Shown piece by piece: positions 1-7,461 of a stretch of 64,000 nucleotides of DNA. Below the pieces are notes generated by a model that worked only from the letters and a program-made list of their open reading frames with translations, was not told the origin of the DNA and ran no database searches. Position numbers and translations under genes: made by a program. Numbering within the stretch: the first letter of the stretch is position 1; each line of letters starts with the position of its first letter. The stretch is from DASWUZ01 sp036401375 (GTDB lineage Bacteria; Acidobacteriota; Terriglobia; Terriglobales; Acidobacteriaceae), in contig DASWVB010000013.1 in assembly GCA_036401375.1 (NCBI GenBank), positions 150,615-214,614 on the forward strand, given 5' to 3'.

Positions 1-297
1 CATCGCGAGCGACGCCGAGAGCACGGTCGCCACCACGGCGGTCGCTGCCGTCGTCAGCGTGGCGCGAAGAGCCACCTTCAGGAAGCTGAAGGAGAGGTCG
101 GGCGGGAAGAGCCGAACCAGTAGGTCGGCAATCGATGTCCACATCTGGTGCGAGACCAGCAGGCGCAGATCGACATGGGCGTTCCACCCAGCCAAGACCA
201 CGAGGACGATAAGTCCCAGCGGAAATCTCCACCTGTCGACTGCGCCGAAGCGCGGTTTAACGAAGGCAGGCGCGCTTCTGGTGATCGTCGGCGCCAC
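1..297 (-). CDS. phnE: Phosphonate/phosphate ABC transporter permease PhnE, N-terminal part (runs off left edge)
   Basis: The reverse strand is open from a GTG at 297 to the window edge (about 99 residues). The reading begins VAPTITRSAPAF and contains a hydrophobic segment (PLGLIVLVVLAGW) followed by an amphipathic stretch ending LTTAATAVVATVLSASLAM, as in the start of PhnE-type inner-membrane permeases. A GGGAGG ribosome site lies 5 nt before the GTG. It overlaps the 3' end of phnC by 41 nt, which suggests translational coupling. PhnE forms the membrane channel fed by PhnD and powered by PhnC. The rest lies outside the window, so intactness cannot be judged. The assignment rests on position after phnC as much as on sequence. 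Confidence 0.8.
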   Translation of the reverse strand, partial: MAPTITRSAPAFVKPRFGAVDRWRFPLGLIVLVVLAGWNAHVDLRLLVSHQMWTSIADLLVRLFPPDLSFSFLKVALRATLTTAATAVVATVLSASLAM

Positions 298-1165
298 CGG
301 GGCCTCCCGCAGGATCGAGTGTGGGAAGGCGTGCGGCTTGCTCGTGTGGTTCGTTCAGTTCTCTCGGCTCGTGCGGTTTGACTGAACGGTGATAAAGCTG
401 GGTGAGCGATTTTTCCTCGAGATCCGAGGTAGGCAGGTCGAAGGCGACCTCGCCGGTGCGCAGCCCGACCACTCGCTTCGAGTGACGGCGGGCGAGTTCC
501 ACCTGATGGAGCGAGATCAGCAGGGTGAGATGCGAGTCCTCCGCAAGCCGCACCAGCAGGTCGAGGATCTCATCCGACAGCACGGGATCGAGCGAGGCGA
601 CCGGCTCGTCGGCAAGAATCACCTCCGGCTGCTGCATGAGCGTGCGAGCAATCGCGAGGCGCTGCTGCTGGCCGCCGGAGAGTTGGCTGCAGGCACTTCG
701 CCACTTTTCCTTAAGACCTACCGCCTCGAGGCAATGCTCGGCGCGTTCGACCTCCGCTGCCTTCGGGGTGACCAGGTTTCGCACCGTGCTGGCGATCCCC
801 CATCGCCCCAGCGCGCCGCTCAATGTGTTCATCAGGGCAGACATGCCTGGGACCAGGTAGTGCTGCTGGTAGATGCAGCCGATCCGGCAACGCATCTGCC
901 GCAGGTCGGCCTGCCCCATGGAAGAGACGTCGGCAGTGCGATAGAGCAACTTGCCCGCGGAGGGAAAGATACTTGCATTGAGCAAGCGAAAGAGAGTCGT
1001 CTTGCCCGAGCCGGAGGGGCCAAGCAGGACTACCTGGTCGCCCTGTGGAATGTCGAGGGTGATGTTTTGAAGCGCAACCGAAGGCCGGTCTCCGTCTCCG
1101 AAGGTGCGGCCGACTCCGCGAAGACTATAGATCGATGGGCTATCGATCTTTGGGCTGAAGTTCAA
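257..1165 (-). CDS. phnC: Phosphonate/phosphate ABC transporter ATP-binding protein PhnC
   Basis: The 302-residue protein is an ABC ATPase: Walker A GPSGSGKT at residues 49-56, signature LSGGQ at 162-166, Walker B VILADEP at 182-188, and a late H-loop (LISLHQ). Length and the motif set fit PhnC, which energises uptake of phosphonate or phosphite. The start codon is TTG at 1165, overlapping the phnD stop codon by 4 nt (TTGA), so the order phnD-phnC-phnE is one coupled operon. The C-terminal 40 residues or so (RSVKPHEPRELNEPHE onward) go beyond the usual domain end and are charged and probably disordered. Substrate cannot be settled from sequence; phosphonate, phosphite and phosphate are all possible. 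Confidence 0.9.
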   Translation of the reverse strand: MNFSPKIDSPSIYSLRGVGRTFGDGDRPSVALQNITLDIPQGDQVVLLGPSGSGKTTLFRLLNASIFPSAGKLLYRTADVSSMGQADLRQMRCRIGCIYQQHYLVPGMSALMNTLSGALGRWGIASTVRNLVTPKAAEVERAEHCLEAVGLKEKWRSACSQLSGGQQQRLAIARTLMQQPEVILADEPVASLDPVLSDEILDLLVRLAEDSHLTLLISLHQVELARRHSKRVVGLRTGEVAFDLPTSDLEEKSLTQLYHRSVKPHEPRELNEPHEQAARLPTLDPAGGPGGADDHQKRACLR

Positions 1166-2055
1166 TGCAGCAGTCCCGCACTCGTCGCCGCGCCCCGCAG
1201 CTTTTCATAGTCCGCATCGTTCGCGGTCACATACCCCTTCGAGTTCAGAAGGTCGAGCAGCGCCTTCTGATCCGGGTTGTCCGCGCTCAGGCCCTTCATC
1301 GCATTGGCGAAGGACTCGGCCACCTTGGGATCGAGGTTCTTGTTGGCCACCCACACGTAGTCGAAAAACGGCGGCGTGGTGTAGAAGACGCGCACCGCAT
1401 CCGGCTTCAGTTGGCCGTTGGAGGTCATCTTCTTGTACACCAGCTCATCCATCGATCCAGCCTCGGCCTTGCCGTTGGCCACGGCGAGCGCCGTGGCGTC
1501 GTGCGCGCCGCTATAGCTCGCGTTCTTGATCACAGCCGGGTCGACCTTCTCCTGCTGCATGTAATACAGCGGCATCAGGTGGCCGGAGGTCGAGTTGACG
1601 TCGCCAAAGACGAAGTGGCCGTGCAGGTCGGCCAGCGAGTGGATCTTCGAATTCGTCTGGGTGATGAAGACGGAATGAAACTGCTGGTCGATGGTGCGCT
1701 GCACCAGGGGCTTGACGCCGGCCCGCGCAGACGCCTGCACATAGGTGAAGCCGCCCAGGTATGCGATGTCCACCTTGTTGTTGACCAGGGCCTCGACCAC
1801 CGCCGCGTAGCTGGTCGGTATCGTCAGATCCGGGGTCAGCCCGGTCTGCTTCTGCCAGTAGCCCAGTAGAGGCTGATTGTCACGCAGGGCCTTGCCCGGG
1901 TCCGTAGTCGGAATCATGCTGATGCGCAGCTTGGTTTCGGGTGCAGGCCCGGAGTGGCAACCAGCAAGAACAACCAGCGCGAACATTGCCGCGAGGGCAA
2001 ACCTATTCAGAGTAGGGGCAGCGAACTGCTTTGGCCGGGCATTCCAATCGCGCAA
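1162..2055 (-). CDS. phnD: Phosphate/phosphonate ABC transporter substrate-binding lipoprotein PhnD
   Basis: A 297-residue periplasmic binding protein of the PhnD family. The N-terminus has a lipoprotein signal (LAAMFALVVLAGC, lipid-attachment Cys at about residue 33), so it should be anchored outside the cytoplasmic membrane. The body has the typical features of PhnD: ISMIPTTDPGKAL near the N-terminus, YAAVVEALVNNKVDIAYLGG, and a FGDVNSTSGHLMP segment matching the ligand loop (S-T-S-G) that contacts the phosphonate group in PhnD. The start is TTG at 2055 with GGAG about 9 nt upstream. First gene of the phnDCE operon; the 533-bp gap upstream should hold its promoter. Confidence 0.9.
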   Translation of the reverse strand: MRDWNARPKQFAAPTLNRFALAAMFALVVLAGCHSGPAPETKLRISMIPTTDPGKALRDNQPLLGYWQKQTGLTPDLTIPTSYAAVVEALVNNKVDIAYLGGFTYVQASARAGVKPLVQRTIDQQFHSVFITQTNSKIHSLADLHGHFVFGDVNSTSGHLMPLYYMQQEKVDPAVIKNASYSGAHDATALAVANGKAEAGSMDELVYKKMTSNGQLKPDAVRVFYTTPPFFDYVWVANKNLDPKVAESFANAMKGLSADNPDQKALLDLLNSKGYVTANDADYEKLRGAATSAGLLH

Positions 2056-2588
2056 GGCTTTGTCTCCGGAGGACGTTCAACTGCGTGTTTGACGAACCCA
2101 TCCTAGCAGACGGGAGATGGGCCCCGTGCCGCCTCGGTCGCGCTCGGCAAGCAGCACGTCGAGTCCCAGGCTACGACCCGGCGCGACCAGCGAAAACTGT
2201 ACCACCACGTGCGTCGTCCAACCGCCTTCACCAAATATGGGTTGAACGCATCGACGATCTAGTTCGTTCTCATTCGGCGTCAGCCCCCATCGCGATATAC
2301 GCAAGGTTAGATCATCCACCGGCCTACAAGGTTACGAGTATTTTCTTGATGAGTGCACTGACTCGCTATCGCCAGTCGAGCACGGGATTAGTGACGACAA
2401 GCCGACTTGTGAGGACTAACCGATCGTAACTGTAGAACGATTGAGAACACATTTCTCCATCACGGCACTCTTCGTCGTTGCATGCGCAGAGTTCGTTCAT
2501 GCACAAGGTCAGAATCAGGGCTAGACTAGTCATTCGGCCGCCTCTCCATTGGGAAGGATGAAGGCGGCACAGCCTCACAGGAGGAGCC
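2056..2588. other. Intergenic region between phnD and the reverse transcriptase gene
   Basis: This 533-bp gap separates two divergently read genes and must hold promoters for both. No convincing protein is encoded. A reverse-strand ORF from 2533 to 2366 starts after a GGAGAGG box and would give a 55-residue peptide with one hydrophobic segment (SLALILTLCMNELCAC), but nothing else supports it. The 3' half is rich in inverted repeats (see separate entry). The RT gene has a strong AGGAGG at 2579-2584. Confidence 0.5.
2388..2503. ncRNA. Hairpin-rich segment upstream of the RT gene; candidate structured RNA
   Basis: Two inverted repeats are visible. At 2388-2419 TTAGT pairs with ACTAA and, across a 4-nt internal loop (GACG/GAGG), ACAAG pairs with CTTGT around a CCGA loop. 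At 2479-2503 TGCATG pairs with CATGCA. Several defence RT families (retrons, DRT2, DRT9) carry a structured non-coding RNA just upstream of the RT gene, so this segment is a candidate template or partner RNA. That is inference: no conserved RT-associated RNA motif was recognised, and hairpins of this size also occur by chance. Confidence 0.25.
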
Positions 2589-4142
2589 TTGTTTCAACTT
2601 AGCGAGCAGTCCCTCCAGCGAGGCTTCGAAACGATCCAGCATCACGGATACAGTGATTTCTTCCCCTCGCCGCCAGAATGGGCTGGGGTCGAAGCGGGCT
2701 GGCAGGAGCTGAGACCTATGCTTGCGGAGTTTGACCTGCAGAAGTACACCCCGTATCGCCCTATCTATGCCCACGCACCGAAGTCGAAGATCAACTTGCG
2801 TCCCGTTACGCTGCTCCATCCGGTAGATCTCATCTTGTACAGTTCGCTGGTGGTGGATCTCACAAACGAGATTGACGATAAACGAATTCGGGAGACGGAC
2901 GACCGCGTCTTTTCTTTCAGATTGGGATCTGCTCGCAACGAGCTGTATGCATCGGAACCGAGTCACGCAGAGTTTGAAGCCCAAAAGCGCGTGCGTGCGC
3001 AAGCTCAGCTGTCTGGTTACATAGGCTTCGCAGACATTACGGATTTCTACTCTCGCCTATATCAGCACAAAGTCCGGGGCGCTTTGGACGCCTGTGTGGA
3101 TGGCGTTCCCAAGCTAGGGCCCTACCCAGGAATCATCGAAGGTTTGCTACGCAATCTTACGCACGATGGACTTAGCTATGGCATTCCAATCGGACCACCG
3201 GCTTCCAGACCCTTGGCGGAAGCTGCTTTGATCGACATCGACGATGAGCTGCTCGGGAGTGGCATCGACTTCATCCGCTACATTGACGACTACGTTTTCT
3301 TCGCTTCAAGCAGAGAGAAGGTGGAGTGGGCTATACGAACGCTCGGTCAACTCTTGGATAAGCGGCAGGGGTTATCGCTCCACGCAGCGAAGACGAAGGT
3401 GATGAAGTGTAAGAAATATCTGGAAGCGCACGGCGATGATGAGGAAGCAGAAGATTCGGTCGAATCCCGTTTCGCGAAGCTGATTGAAGAGCACTTCTAT
3501 GATGACGATAGTGGGCGTTTGCTCGACGAGCTGTCAGCTGAAGAAAAGGAAGCTCTAGAAGCGGTCGATTTGGAGGAGATCCTGACCGAAGCGCTTGATG
3601 AGGATGAGATTGACTACAAGAAGGTCGCATTCATCCTTCATCGACTTTCCAGCTTCGAACGCAATGACTTAATCGATATCGTGTTGGATCATCTTCCTCG
3701 TCTGTATCCGGTGGCCCATGCTCTTCACGCATTCTTCCGGAATGTCGAGCCTATCGATCCAGAAATGCGAAAGAAGTGTGCCGTTAAGCTTCTAGCTCCC
3801 ATCACAGCCTCCGGCGATGCCCAAGCGCCTGAGTTCTATGCGATTTGGATACTCGATCTTTTCGGGACGAACCCTATTTGGAATCAGGCAAACGAGCTTG
3901 GGACGGTGTTCAAGACTACTCCGTCTCAAGCGGTGAGGCGTTACGCTGCTCTCGCTCTCTCTGCCAGCGGTCGCCGATCACAAGCTCTGTCATTCAAAGA
4001 TGCTTTCCAATCGTCGGAACCTCTGACCCGTCTGGCACTCTTGCGGGGCAGCCGCAAACTAGGAGCAGACGAACGCAAGCATTGGCTTGCACGGGTGCAG
4101 CTAGATTGGTTTGAGAAGTTCGTGAAGAAGCATCAGACCTAG
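2589..4142 (+). CDS. Reverse transcriptase of the UG/Abi defence type with helical C-terminal domain
   Basis: A 517-residue RNA-directed DNA polymerase. RT motifs occur in order: fingers region RPVTLLHPVDLILYSSLV (71-88), catalytic Asp in GFADITDFY (146-154), GIPIGPPASRPLAEAAL (198-214), the active site YIDDYVFF (231-238), and LSLHAAKTKVM (262-272). After residue 290 an acidic linker leads into about 200 residues of helices resembling HEAT-like repeats, as in Abi/UG-class RTs (AbiK, DRT families). No maturase or endonuclease domain is seen, so it is not a group II intron protein, and the VTG and NAxxH motifs of retron RTs were not found. The start is TTG at 2589 after AGGAGG. GC content looks lower than in neighbouring genes. 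A TIR gene follows 41 nt downstream. A phage-defence role is inferred. Confidence 0.88.
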   Translation: MFQLSEQSLQRGFETIQHHGYSDFFPSPPEWAGVEAGWQELRPMLAEFDLQKYTPYRPIYAHAPKSKINLRPVTLLHPVDLILYSSLVVDLTNEIDDKRIRETDDRVFSFRLGSARNELYASEPSHAEFEAQKRVRAQAQLSGYIGFADITDFYSRLYQHKVRGALDACVDGVPKLGPYPGIIEGLLRNLTHDGLSYGIPIGPPASRPLAEAALIDIDDELLGSGIDFIRYIDDYVFFASSREKVEWAIRTLGQLLDKRQGLSLHAAKTKVMKCKKYLEAHGDDEEAEDSVESRFAKLIEEHFYDDDSGRLLDELSAEEKEALEAVDLEEILTEALDEDEIDYKKVAFILHRLSSFERNDLIDIVLDHLPRLYPVAHALHAFFRNVEPIDPEMRKKCAVKLLAPITASGDAQAPEFYAIWILDLFGTNPIWNQANELGTVFKTTPSQAVRRYAALALSASGRRSQALSFKDAFQSSEPLTRLALLRGSRKLGADERKHWLARVQLDWFEKFVKKHQT

Positions 4143-4183
4143 CCTGCCAACTTCAGATTCGCTGCTCGTGGTCTCTGCCCACA

Positions 4184-4948
4184 ATGTCTGGTGAAGCGCG
4201 TAAAATAAGCGCCATGTCGAGATGCACAGCGCCTTCCAGAGGCCACCACACAGCGTCAGGTCGAGCGAATTGCCCCGCCTGCGGCGGCAGTTCCGGGCGT
4301 TGGGGTGGCGGATATAACAGCTACTCCTATCCGTCATATTCGATTTCTGCCTCCTCATCGGTTAGTGCAAGCCGTTCTTCCGGAGGTAGCGGAGGCGGTG
4401 CAGGCGGTAGTGCTCGACCACGGTGGTCACCGGTAGGATCGTCTGTCTCTTACACGCCTTCCGAAGTCCGTGCGCTCACGCCATTCCGCGAGGCGTTAGA
4501 GAAAAGCGGCCCAAAGCCAGACAAGCGCGACATCTTCCTGTGCCACGCTTGGGACGACCGTGCTACATCGGCAAAAGAGCTTCACGACCTACTCGAATCT
4601 CTTGGGGTCAAGGTTTGGTTCAGCGAAAAAGATGTGCTGCTCGGCACGCCGCTGATGCGTGAGATCGACAAGGGCTTGGCGCAGTCTCGTGTGGGCATTG
4701 TGTTGGTCACCCCGGCCTTTTTGACGCGCATAAAGAACTCCGGGATCGCAGAAAAAGAGCTGTCGGTGCTTCTGGCTAGGGATCAACTCATTCCGATCAT
4801 GCACGGCACCACCTTCGAACAGTTATTGGACGTTAGTCCGATGCTCGCATCCCGCAGCGGCCTGAGTACGAAGGAAGTCGACATGGCAAACGTAGCCACG
4901 AAACTCAAGGAACTGATGCCACTGTTTCCCGACACGCCTCTCAACTAG
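4184..4948 (+). CDS. TIR-domain protein with Ser/Gly-rich N-terminal linker; probable effector of the RT system
   Basis: A 254-residue protein. Residues 30-33 are CPAC followed by GG, then about 50 residues of Ser/Gly/Tyr low complexity, then a bacterial TIR domain from about 115 to 220: RDIFLCHAWDDRATSAKEL, VKVWFSEKDVLLG, SRVGIVLVTPAFL and GIAEKELSVLL, where E190 or E192 could be the catalytic Glu of TIR NADases. Bacterial TIR proteins typically cleave or cyclise NAD+ in abortive infection. The gene follows the RT by 41 nt on the same strand, so co-transcription is likely. The start is uncertain: ATG at 4184 or at 4214, neither with a good ribosome site. A hairpin lies just after the stop. 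Confidence 0.87.
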   Translation: MSGEARKISAMSRCTAPSRGHHTASGRANCPACGGSSGRWGGGYNSYSYPSYSISASSSVSASRSSGGSGGGAGGSARPRWSPVGSSVSYTPSEVRALTPFREALEKSGPKPDKRDIFLCHAWDDRATSAKELHDLLESLGVKVWFSEKDVLLGTPLMREIDKGLAQSRVGIVLVTPAFLTRIKNSGIAEKELSVLLARDQLIPIMHGTTFEQLLDVSPMLASRSGLSTKEVDMANVATKLKELMPLFPDTPLN

Positions 4949-4956
4949 ACCTATTC

Positions 4957-4977
4957 AGACGGTTTGGATGACCGTCT
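4957..4977 (+). terminator. Hairpin after the TIR gene, possible terminator
   Basis: AGACGGT and ACCGTCT form a perfect 7-bp stem around a TTGGATG loop, 9 nt after the TIR stop codon. The following bases (CCTCCAATCTTT) are pyrimidine-rich but not a clean T-run, so termination strength is uncertain. Confidence 0.5.
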
Positions 4978-5513
4978 CCTCCAATCTTTCACCGCCATCT
5001 CCAACCGACCTTTAGTCCACAAGTAGTTAGGCCTAACAACGCGGGCGGCGAGCCGTAGCGTGTGATCGGTCCGCTTCTCGACACGAACTTCGTCCTCAAC
5101 GAGCGATACCAAGCCAATGAACTCCTTGAAGGCGTCGCGAACGATTAGTCCTCGTAAACGCGATTACCTTCATTTGGGATATGGGAGCGGGAGGCGCGCT
5201 CTCGGAGCCTGCGGCAGAGGAGGCGTCTCCTATGTCCAAAAGAATCAAGAAACCTATCCCTCGGAAGATCATCCTGCGGTACCCGAAAGCGATGCAGTGA
5301 GGGACCTCTGCCATACCGAAGGATGAATTCTTACGCGAATCCGATGGGCAGACCCGTTGATCAGCTACACTGCGAAGACGCTGTTTCAAACTCGCAAGTG
5401 ACTTAATAGCGGCTCAAAATGGGAAAGAGGAACGGTGTGACTTCAAGAGAATCGGAGTTGCGATGGTCGGGGCATTTCGCGCCAGACCTTCGTAACGAGG
5501 CGAGGGGGTGACA
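4978..5513. other. Intergenic region after the RT-TIR pair
   Basis: About 535 bp with no intact gene. It contains a possible integrase stub (5232-5300, listed separately). No tRNA or clear attachment-site repeat was found by eye. The 3' end should hold the promoter of the DoxX operon. Confidence 0.5.
5232..5300 (+). pseudogene. N-terminal stub resembling a tyrosine site-specific integrase
   Basis: An ATG preceded by GAGGAGG opens a 22-codon frame reading MSKRIKKPIPRKIILRYP and stopping at 5298-5300. The IPRKxILR pattern resembles, from memory, the start of tyrosine-recombinase (phage integrase family) proteins common in Acidobacteriota. After that point the similarity is lost, so this would be a decayed or deleted integrase. 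It fits the idea that the RT-TIR pair arrived on an integrative element. The match is short and could be chance. Confidence 0.3.
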
Positions 5514-6008
5514 ATGACTACGGACTCAATCTCGACCAAAACAGTTACCAGCCAGCCCGAAGCGGCAATAGGGTTGGCGATGGTGCGTTTGACGATCGGC
5601 GCATTGTTCGTTTGGGCGTTTTTTGAAAATCTGGGGAAGGGCCTCTACACCCCGGCTGGTTATGCGAGCCTGATAAACCACTACATTCAGGCCGGTCATT
5701 CTCCTGCTGCGTGGAAGGCGGTGATGGCGCTGGCGGCGAGCCACTCCGCGATGGCTGCTCCGATGCAGGGCTTGACGGAGATTTCTCTCGGCATTCTGCT
5801 GGTCATCGGTCTGCTCACACGCCCTGTCGCCTTCGTGGCGTTCCTGTTTCTCACAAGCCTTTGGGTATCGGAGTGGGGAACCGCGTGGATCTGGGAGCTG
5901 CTTGTTCCGGTGCTCGCATCGCTCGCGCTCAGTGTGGGACGTGCCGGGCGGCGATGGGGCATTGACGCGTGGTTGTCGCAACGGTGGCCATCTTCTCCCT
6001 GGTTCTGA
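5514..6008 (+). CDS. DoxX family membrane protein
   Basis: About 164 residues with four hydrophobic segments (AMVRLTIGALFVWAFFENL, LTEISLGILLVIGLL, PVAFVAFLFLTSLWVSEW, LLVPVLASLALSVG). The layout and the R-x2-IGALFVWAF start of helix 1 match DoxX / TQO-small-subunit-like membrane proteins, whose biochemical role is mostly unknown. An in-frame GTG lies 6 nt upstream at 5508, but ATG 5514 sits at the right distance from the GGGGG run and is preferred. It is the first gene of a tight run with the glycosyltransferase genes; only 4 nt separate its stop from the next start. Confidence 0.8.
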   Translation: MTTDSISTKTVTSQPEAAIGLAMVRLTIGALFVWAFFENLGKGLYTPAGYASLINHYIQAGHSPAAWKAVMALAASHSAMAAPMQGLTEISLGILLVIGLLTRPVAFVAFLFLTSLWVSEWGTAWIWELLVPVLASLALSVGRAGRRWGIDAWLSQRWPSSPWF

Positions 6009-6012
6009 TCGG

Positions 6013-6714
6013 GTGAGAGTGTCGGTCATCATCCCCACCCACAATGAAGCAGGAGCGATAGAGCGCGTATTGGCGGACCTTCCCGCCGATCTCACGGCGG
6101 AGGTCATCGTCGTCGACAGCAACTCCGGTGATGGGACGCCCGAGATCGCCGCGAGAATGGGGGCTCGGGTCCTTCGAGAGCCGCGGCGTGGATATGGGCG
6201 GGCCTGCCTGACCGGTCTGGCTGCTGCAGATTCTCCTGACGTGGTCGTCTTCCTTGACGGCGACTACAGCGATCGGCCTTCTGAGTTGTCGATTCTGTTA
6301 GCGCCAATCCTGGAAGGGCGTGCAGACATCACGCTTGGGTCCCGCGTGCAGCGTTCGGCCGGCGCGTTGCCCTGGCATCAGATGTTCGGTAATCGTGTCG
6401 CAGTCAGCCTGATCGGGCCTTTATATGGACTCAAAATCACTGATCTAGGCCCGTTTCGAGCTGCCCGTGCAGAGGTAATACGCGCGCTCGCCCTCGAAGA
6501 GACGACCTATGGCTGGGCGGTTGAGATGGTGCTCAAAGGTGCGCTTGCCGGATACCGCGTGATCGAAGTTCCGGTGAGCTATCATCCGCGCATCGGAACA
6601 TCGAAAATCAGCGGTACGCTGAAGGGCACGATCGGGGCCGGCTGGTTCATTCTCAGTTTAGTAGTGCGCTACTATTTCCGAGACCTGAAGGCAGGAAGAC
6701 CACGGCGCGCGTAG
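6013..6714 (+). CDS. Glycosyltransferase family 2 (dolichyl-phosphate-mannose-synthase-like)
   Basis: A 233-residue GT-A fold enzyme. It starts with RVSVIIPTHNEAGAIERVLADLP, the nucleotide-sugar binding strand, has the metal-binding DGDYSDRP motif (DxD type) and LGSRVQRSAGALPWHQMFGNR, as in DPM1/DPG-synthase-like GT2 enzymes that load a sugar onto a polyprenyl phosphate. There is no C-terminal membrane domain, only one late hydrophobic stretch (GAGWFILSLVVRYYF). The frame is open upstream into the DoxX gene, but GTG 6013, just after the DoxX stop, is the sensible start. It probably supplies lipid-linked sugar to the DUF2029 enzyme of the same operon. Confidence 0.85.
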   Translation: MRVSVIIPTHNEAGAIERVLADLPADLTAEVIVVDSNSGDGTPEIAARMGARVLREPRRGYGRACLTGLAAADSPDVVVFLDGDYSDRPSELSILLAPILEGRADITLGSRVQRSAGALPWHQMFGNRVAVSLIGPLYGLKITDLGPFRAARAEVIRALALEETTYGWAVEMVLKGALAGYRVIEVPVSYHPRIGTSKISGTLKGTIGAGWFILSLVVRYYFRDLKAGRPRRA

Positions 6715-6753
6715 GCCGGCGTCGAATTCCATGAGATTTCGTGCGAGGCGATT

Positions 6754-7461
6754 GTGAGTCTGCCGGGTAGTGACCGTGTGCTGGTAATCATGGCGAAAGC
6801 ACCGCGGCCGGGTACGGTGAAGACCCGCTTGACTGCGGGCCTTCCCGTCGATGCGGTCACCGGGCTTTATCGCTGTCTCTTGCGCGACACGCTGGCGCTG
6901 GCCGGGTCATTGGGCGACGTGGAGGTTGCCATCATGTGCCCGCGCGCGGACGTGGACGAACTGACGCAGTTTGCCGGTGAGGAAGCAAGCGTACTGGCGC
7001 AGACAGGAGAAGGTCTTGCTGCAGGCCTTGCATCAGTGTTTGCGCACTTCGCACGAGATCAGCAACGACCCACCATTGCCTTCAACAGCGACAGCCCTCA
7101 TCTGCCGCGTTCCGTTCTCGAGCACGCCTTTGAAAAGCTGGTGGCGCATGATGTGGTGGTGGGGCCAACGGAAGACGGAGGTTACTATCTCGTCGGTGCA
7201 AAGGCATCACATCCGACTCTTTTTGAACGCGACGGAATGGGTACCAGCAGTGCGCTCGAGACACTCCTGTCCCGCGCGAAAGTCCTTGAGCTCGATGTAG
7301 TTTTCGCAGACCCTTTTTACGACATCGATGTAGCTGCCGACCTGACACGTCTTACAGAGGAGTTGCGTCTGGCTCCGACGAGAGCGCCCCGGACGGCGCG
7401 GTGGCTTGCAGAGTGGGAGCTTGCGGCGGCCCAATCACGAACGGGCACGGGAGAGTTGTGA
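6754..7461 (+). CDS. DUF2064 / TIGR04282-type nucleotidyltransferase-fold protein
   Basis: A 235-residue protein with VLVIMAKAPRPGTVKTRL at the N-terminus (the P-loop-like signature of TIGR04282), IAFNSDSPHLP and GPTEDGGYYLVGA, all diagnostic of the DUF2064 branch of GT-A fold enzymes. These often accompany GT2 and DUF2029 genes, as here. The family name mentions arsenosugar biosynthesis, but no arsenic gene is nearby, so that role is not supported. The start is GTG 6754 with a GAGG box. Its stop overlaps the next start (GTGA). Confidence 0.82.
   Translation: MSLPGSDRVLVIMAKAPRPGTVKTRLTAGLPVDAVTGLYRCLLRDTLALAGSLGDVEVAIMCPRADVDELTQFAGEEASVLAQTGEGLAAGLASVFAHFARDQQRPTIAFNSDSPHLPRSVLEHAFEKLVAHDVVVGPTEDGGYYLVGAKASHPTLFERDGMGTSSALETLLSRAKVLELDVVFADPFYDIDVAADLTRLTEELRLAPTRAPRTARWLAEWELAAAQSRTGTGEL

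Noticed and set aside
2366..2533. Small membrane-protein ORF on the reverse strand before the RT gene
   Set aside because: It has a possible ribosome site and a hydrophobic segment, but Cys-rich composition, overlap with hairpins and no similarity make it too weak to call.
2589..4142. Classifying the RT as a retron RT or group II intron protein
   Set aside because: No VTG or NAxxH retron motif was seen, no maturase or HNH domain follows, and the C-terminus is helical as in UG/Abi RTs.
6754..7461. Arsenosugar biosynthesis role suggested by the TIGR04282 family name
   Set aside because: No arsM, arsS or other arsenic gene is nearby; the context is a glycosyltransferase operon.
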